A stretch of DNA of 64,000 bases from contig NZ_CANMJE010000001.1 of assembly GCF_947498095.1 (NCBI RefSeq), forward strand, positions 578,068-642,067. The letters are read 5' to 3'. The notes under the pieces are model-generated. The model had not been told where the DNA came from. It was given only the letters and a program-made list of their open reading frames with translations, and did no database searches. Numbering within the stretch: the first letter of the stretch is position 1; each line of letters begins with the position of its first letter. This document shows, piece after piece, positions 61,185-64,000 of this stretch. The DNA comes from an uncultured Shimia sp. Lineage in GTDB: Bacteria > Pseudomonadota > Alphaproteobacteria > Rhodobacterales > Rhodobacteraceae. The position numbers and the translations under genes are program-made.

Positions 61185-61575
61185 CTTTGGTCTCCTCGCT
61201 TGCGTCCGAGAGATCGTCGGATTCAAGTTCTGGTACGTCTATGTGCACCGCGGATTTATCAAAGTTCAGGTGGAAGCGTGACCAGTCTGACATGAGAGCA
61301 ATTAGGATTGCACTGAGCGGCAATAGTATATGGAAATGCCCGAGCGGAAAAAGCTCGTACAATAATGCGATGGCAAGCAACGTTGGGATGGTTTTTGCCA
61401 GCGGTGTGCCTTGCGACTTGTGTTCGGCCCAGCGGTCAAATGCGGCGTAGAGGTAGACAAGTCCATAAAGCGCCCCGACAAGGATCACGATTGCCACGAC
61501 GGCAAAGAAGTCTCCTTCACCCGGTGGGACAAACCAATTCGGAGCCGAGTGCTCGGCGCTATGTTCTGTACTCAT
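61177..61575 (-). CDS. small membrane protein, DUF3302-like partner of the HlyD protein
   Basis: A 132-residue protein with three hydrophobic segments (FFAVVAIVILVGALYGLVYLYA, TIPTLLAIALLYELFPLG, LLPLSAILIALMSDW) and an acidic tail. Its 3' end overlaps the start of the HlyD-type gene by 8 nt. In E. coli the pairs YibH/YibI and YiaV/YiaW have the same arrangement (HlyD-type plus DUF3302), which supports the call. ATG 61575 is the likely start. The family relation is inferred from context and topology. Confidence 0.65.
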   Translation of the reverse strand: MSTEHSAEHSAPNWFVPPGEGDFFAVVAIVILVGALYGLVYLYAAFDRWAEHKSQGTPLAKTIPTLLAIALLYELFPLGHFHILLPLSAILIALMSDWSRFHLNFDKSAVHIDVPELESDDLSDASEETKDV

Positions 61576-61767
61576 CAATAATCTCGCGTTCAATGTCCTG
61601 TCCAATACGGCCACTGTAACCGGGATTTGCAAGCGGATTAAGTGGGTAGTTGGATACTACTCAAAGGAAAAGTTTCAACGCGACCACGGCTTCGTGAGTC
61701 TTTGTGGTTTGGCCGTAGCGATTTGGGAGGTTAGATCGAAGAAAACCGACATGAACAGGAGAGCGGC

Positions 61768-62673
61768 ATGGCCAAACGATGGACCAATGATCTGACCCAC
61801 ACCGATGTAACCCCGCAAAGCGTTTACCTTAACCGCCGGCAAATCATCGGCGGTCTTGCTGGGGTTGGGCTGGCCGGTGCTTTGGGCTCAAGCGCCAAGG
61901 CCGCTGGGGATCTTGTTCCCAATGACTGGGACACAATCACCTCGTACAATAATTTCTATGAGTTCGGCACTGGTAAAGATGACCCTAAACGGTTTGCACA
62001 CAAGCTGACGACGGACCCGTGGTCGATCAAGATTGACGGCATGGTCGACAATCCCGGTGACTATGCCTTGGGTGACATCCTGTCGAAGATGACGATCGAA
62101 GAACGCATCTACCGATTCCGCTGTGTTGAGGCATGGTCTATGATTGTGCCTTGGAACGGATTCGAGCTGGCTGATCTATTGCAAATGGCGGGTGTAAAGG
62201 AAGGCGCAAAACACGTGGCCTTTGAAACCCTTGTGCGCCCCGAAGAGATGATCGGTCAAAAACGCCCGGTATTGCCTTGGCCATATGTCGAAGGTCTGCG
62301 CCTGGACGAGGCCATGCATCCGTTGACCCTGATGGCGACAGGTATCTATGGTAAGACGATTCCTAATCAAAACGGCGCGCCCATACGATTGGTCGTGCCG
62401 TGGAAGTATGGGTTTAAGTCGATCAAGTCGATTGTGCGCATCACCTTGACGGACCAAGAGCCGCCGACCACGTGGAACACGGCGATTGGCAGTGAGTATG
62501 GATTCTACAGTAATGTGAACCCGACCGTTGATCACCCGCGCTGGTCGCAAGCCTCAGAGCGTGTCATCGGCGGCGGCCTGTTTGCCGAACGCCAGCCAAC
62601 GCTGATGTTTAATGGCTACGAAGATCAGGTTGCCAAGCTTTATGATGGCATGGACTTGAGAAAGAACTATTGA
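61768..62673 (+). CDS. msrP: protein-methionine-sulfoxide reductase, catalytic molybdoprotein subunit
   Basis: A 301-residue periplasmic molybdenum enzyme (YedY) that repairs oxidised methionine in envelope proteins. A Tat signal ([24 protein letters not shown], residues 22-45) is followed by the SUOX-fold; the Mo-ligating Cys119 is in FRCVEAWSM, and [12 protein letters not shown] is the conserved end. The length matches MsrP. RBS AGGAGA. It is the first gene of the msrP - GDCCVxC - msrQ unit: the stop overlaps the next start (TGATG at 62671-62675). Confidence 0.93.
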   Translation: MAKRWTNDLTHTDVTPQSVYLNRRQIIGGLAGVGLAGALGSSAKAAGDLVPNDWDTITSYNNFYEFGTGKDDPKRFAHKLTTDPWSIKIDGMVDNPGDYALGDILSKMTIEERIYRFRCVEAWSMIVPWNGFELADLLQMAGVKEGAKHVAFETLVRPEEMIGQKRPVLPWPYVEGLRLDEAMHPLTLMATGIYGKTIPNQNGAPIRLVVPWKYGFKSIKSIVRITLTDQEPPTTWNTAIGSEYGFYSNVNPTVDHPRWSQASERVIGGGLFAERQPTLMFNGYEDQVAKLYDGMDLRKNY

Positions 62674-62879
62674 TGGCTGAAACCCGAAGCACACTCACAT
62701 GCCCAGAATGCGGACACAGCGAAACCCATGATATGCCAACGGATGCGTGTCAGTGGTTTCTGGAGTGTCCGTCGTGCAATGTGATTCTGAAACCTAGAGA
62801 GGGGGATTGCTGCGTCTTCTGCTCGTATGGAACCGTGCCTTGTCCCCCAATTCAAGACGGCGAAAGCTGCTGCGCCTAG
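62673..62879 (+). CDS. GDCCVxC-domain cysteine-rich small protein
   Basis: A 68-residue protein with ten cysteines: CPEC, CQWFLECPSC, GDCCVFC, VPC and a terminal SCC. The central motif EGDCCVFCSYGTVPCPP is the signature of the GDCCVxC family, which in databases includes selenoprotein members; all are cysteine here. ATG 62673 overlaps the msrP stop (TGATG), and msrQ begins 2 nt after its own stop, so it is tightly co-expressed with both. No export signal, so it should be cytoplasmic. A redox or metal role is likely but unproven. Confidence 0.85.
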   Translation: MAETRSTLTCPECGHSETHDMPTDACQWFLECPSCNVILKPREGDCCVFCSYGTVPCPPIQDGESCCA

Positions 62880-62881
62880 AT

Positions 62882-63478
62882 ATGGATTATATCAACAGCT
62901 TTTTGAGGAAGACGCCGACATGGCCGCTCTATGTTTTGGGCGCCATCTATCCTGCGTGGCTTCTCTGGCAGGGGGTGAATGGTTGGCTTGGCGTTGATCC
63001 GGTCAAAGTGATGGAGCATGCGCTGGGTGAGCGTGGGCTTCAGTTGTTGATTCTGACGCTTGCGATCACTCCGCTGCGACGGCATCTAGGGCTCAACCTG
63101 TTCAAGTTCCGGCGCGCCATCGGATTGCTGACATTCTTATACATCTTCTTGCACTTGCTGGTTTGGCTGGTTCTGGATGTTCAGATTCTTGCGCAAATCT
63201 GGGCCGACATCCTAAAGCGCCCCTATATCACCATTGGTATGGTGGGATTCGTCCTAATGGTGCCGCTGGCACTGACGTCCAACAATCTGTCCGTGCGTCG
63301 GCTGGGGCCGCGCTGGCGCTCTCTGCATAAAGCCACCTATGCCGTGGCAATCCTTGGAGCCGTGCATTTTGTTATGCTGGCCAAAGGGTTTCAGATCGAA
63401 CCGCTCGTTTATCTCGGCGTAATCCTTGGTCTGTTGCTGATGCGGTTGAAACCCCGTCGGCGCATGGCTCGGACCTGA
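62882..63478 (+). CDS. msrQ: protein-methionine-sulfoxide reductase heme-binding subunit
   Basis: A 198-residue membrane heme protein (YedZ) that feeds electrons from the quinone pool or flavin reductase to MsrP. About five to six hydrophobic segments; heme-ligand His candidates lie in RRHLGLNLFKFRRAIG, IFLHLLVWLVL and LHKATYAVAILGAVHFVML. The ferric-reductase-like core is complete. ATG 62882 starts 2 nt after the GDCCVxC stop, so it belongs to the same operon. Length is normal for MsrQ. Confidence 0.93.
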   Translation: MDYINSFLRKTPTWPLYVLGAIYPAWLLWQGVNGWLGVDPVKVMEHALGERGLQLLILTLAITPLRRHLGLNLFKFRRAIGLLTFLYIFLHLLVWLVLDVQILAQIWADILKRPYITIGMVGFVLMVPLALTSNNLSVRRLGPRWRSLHKATYAVAILGAVHFVMLAKGFQIEPLVYLGVILGLLLMRLKPRRRMART

Positions 63479-63738
63479 CACCCCAAAGCGGGCAGGGGCG
63501 CAACCCCGACTCGCCCTTGCTGCCGATTCCATCCCAAACTGCGCTGCCTATGGCCATTTTGCTTGTCTGCTGTGGGAAGTTCTGTGGATAAATGCTGCAA
63601 CTGCATATCTTGCGTGACTGCGCGCGCAATTTTGTTTCGTTTGCGCCATCATTTTTGAAACTGACTTTAGGTAACTAACGGAAAAACAATGGAAAATCTG
63701 GAAAAATTAAAAAAGATGCGATTTTCGAAAAAAAGGGG
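63479..63738. other. gene-free region before the rrn-type promoter
   Basis: No gene is visible. It holds a perfect DnaA-box sequence TGTGGATAA (63583-63591) and an A/T-rich tract (63640-63736) that fits an UP element upstream of the promoter at 63739. No further DnaA boxes are seen, so it is not offered as an origin. Confidence 0.5.
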
Positions 63739-63766
63739 TTGCGGCTATCTGCGAGTAACCTTAGAA
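63739..63766 (+). promoter_or_regulatory. probable rRNA operon promoter
   Basis: -35-like TTGCGG (63739-63744), a 16-nt spacer and -10-like TTAGAA (63761-63766) directly after an A/T-rich UP-element-like tract, followed by CCCCCTTCACCGGC. This order resembles rrn promoters of Rhodobacterales as I know them. The 16S gene itself is outside the window. Confidence 0.5.
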
Positions 63767-64000
63767 CCCCCTTCACCGGCAGCGCAGAGATGCACTAACG
63801 GGGCGCCAGACGGGCCAGACAGACGCGACAACGCAGACGGACGGAAACGAGACGCAGACAACATCTGAGGCATTTGAGGCGGGGCGCGCCAGCAAGTTAG
63901 GGCGCATCCGGTTGATATTGTCTCGACGCTATTTGACATTGTTATACAACTGAAGAGATATGTGGGCGGTTTGGTTCATTTCGATGAACAAACAACTGCA
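63767..64000 (+). other. probable rRNA operon leader, cut by the window edge
   Basis: GAAGAGATATGTGGGCGGTTTGGTTC near 63954-63977 resembles the leader that precedes 16S rRNA in this order. A hairpin GTTCAT-TTCG-ATGAAC lies at 63974-63989. A second promoter-like pair, TTGACA (63933-63938) and AGATAT (63956-63961) with a 17-nt spacer, is also present. The 16S start is not seen, so the call is an inference. Confidence 0.5.

Noticed and set aside
63479..63738. Chromosome origin (oriC)
   Set aside because: Only one DnaA box is seen and no dnaA, parAB or hemE gene is nearby; the A/T tract fits an rrn UP element better.

Overview
The window is a chromosomal segment of a marine-type alphaproteobacterium of the Rhodobacterales (Roseobacter group). 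The evidence is the gene content and order: Kdo transferase / DUF4170 / CysQ-like phosphatase / PmbA; leuS-lptE-holA; a Rhodobacter-type porin; DUF2125, DUF3576 and GFA proteins; liv-type transporters; a consensus FNR-type (FnrL-like) box; and an rRNA-leader-like sequence at the right edge. It is gene-dense. I see no insertion sequences, prophage, CRISPR array or integrase. About 65 protein genes, one tRNA, one candidate small RNA and several terminators and promoters can be supported.

Layout. 1-7.9 kb: lipid A/Kdo assembly and housekeeping on the minus strand (waaA, DUF4170, cysQ-like, pmbA, DUF2125), then a plus-strand SDR / enoyl-CoA hydratase / VOC operon. 7.9-16 kb: HNH nuclease, MscS channel, flavoprotein, GST, GFA protein, and the minus operon leuS-lptE-holA. 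16-28.4 kb: surface and envelope genes (two glycosyltransferases, a sulfotransferase, porin, DUF3576 lipoprotein, L,D-transpeptidase), ribA, a response regulator, and a stretch at 22.9-23.1 kb that looks like an FNR-activated small RNA. 28.6-33.6 kb: Cys-type formate dehydrogenase alpha subunit, an M20 amidohydrolase, a WGR mini-protein behind a hairpin, and a MAPEG protein.

33.7-45.3 kb is the most coherent system. A response regulator and a hybrid PAS histidine kinase face a six-to-seven gene plus-strand transport operon: AMP-binding acyl-CoA synthetase, LivG, LivH, an 84-residue membrane protein, LivM, binding protein and LivF, followed by a PaaK-like CoA ligase. This suggests sensing, uptake and immediate CoA activation of an organic acid whose identity cannot be read from the sequence.

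45.5-64 kb: cysK, a CopD-like protein, a secreted trypsin-like protease, tRNA-Val with rpmJ, N-formylglutamate amidohydrolase, dinB, a NUDIX gene broken by a TGA inside its Nudix box, pyrF, a PEMT-like methyltransferase, heat-shock clpB with an RpoH-type promoter, a TPR-sulfotransferase, a DUF302 protein with an FNR-like box, an FMN glutamate-synthase-like protein, an HlyD/DUF3302-like pair, and the methionine sulfoxide repair genes msrP-msrQ with a GDCCVxC cysteine-rich gene between them. The last 0.5 kb has no gene and looks like the promoter and leader of an rRNA operon whose 16S gene lies beyond the window.
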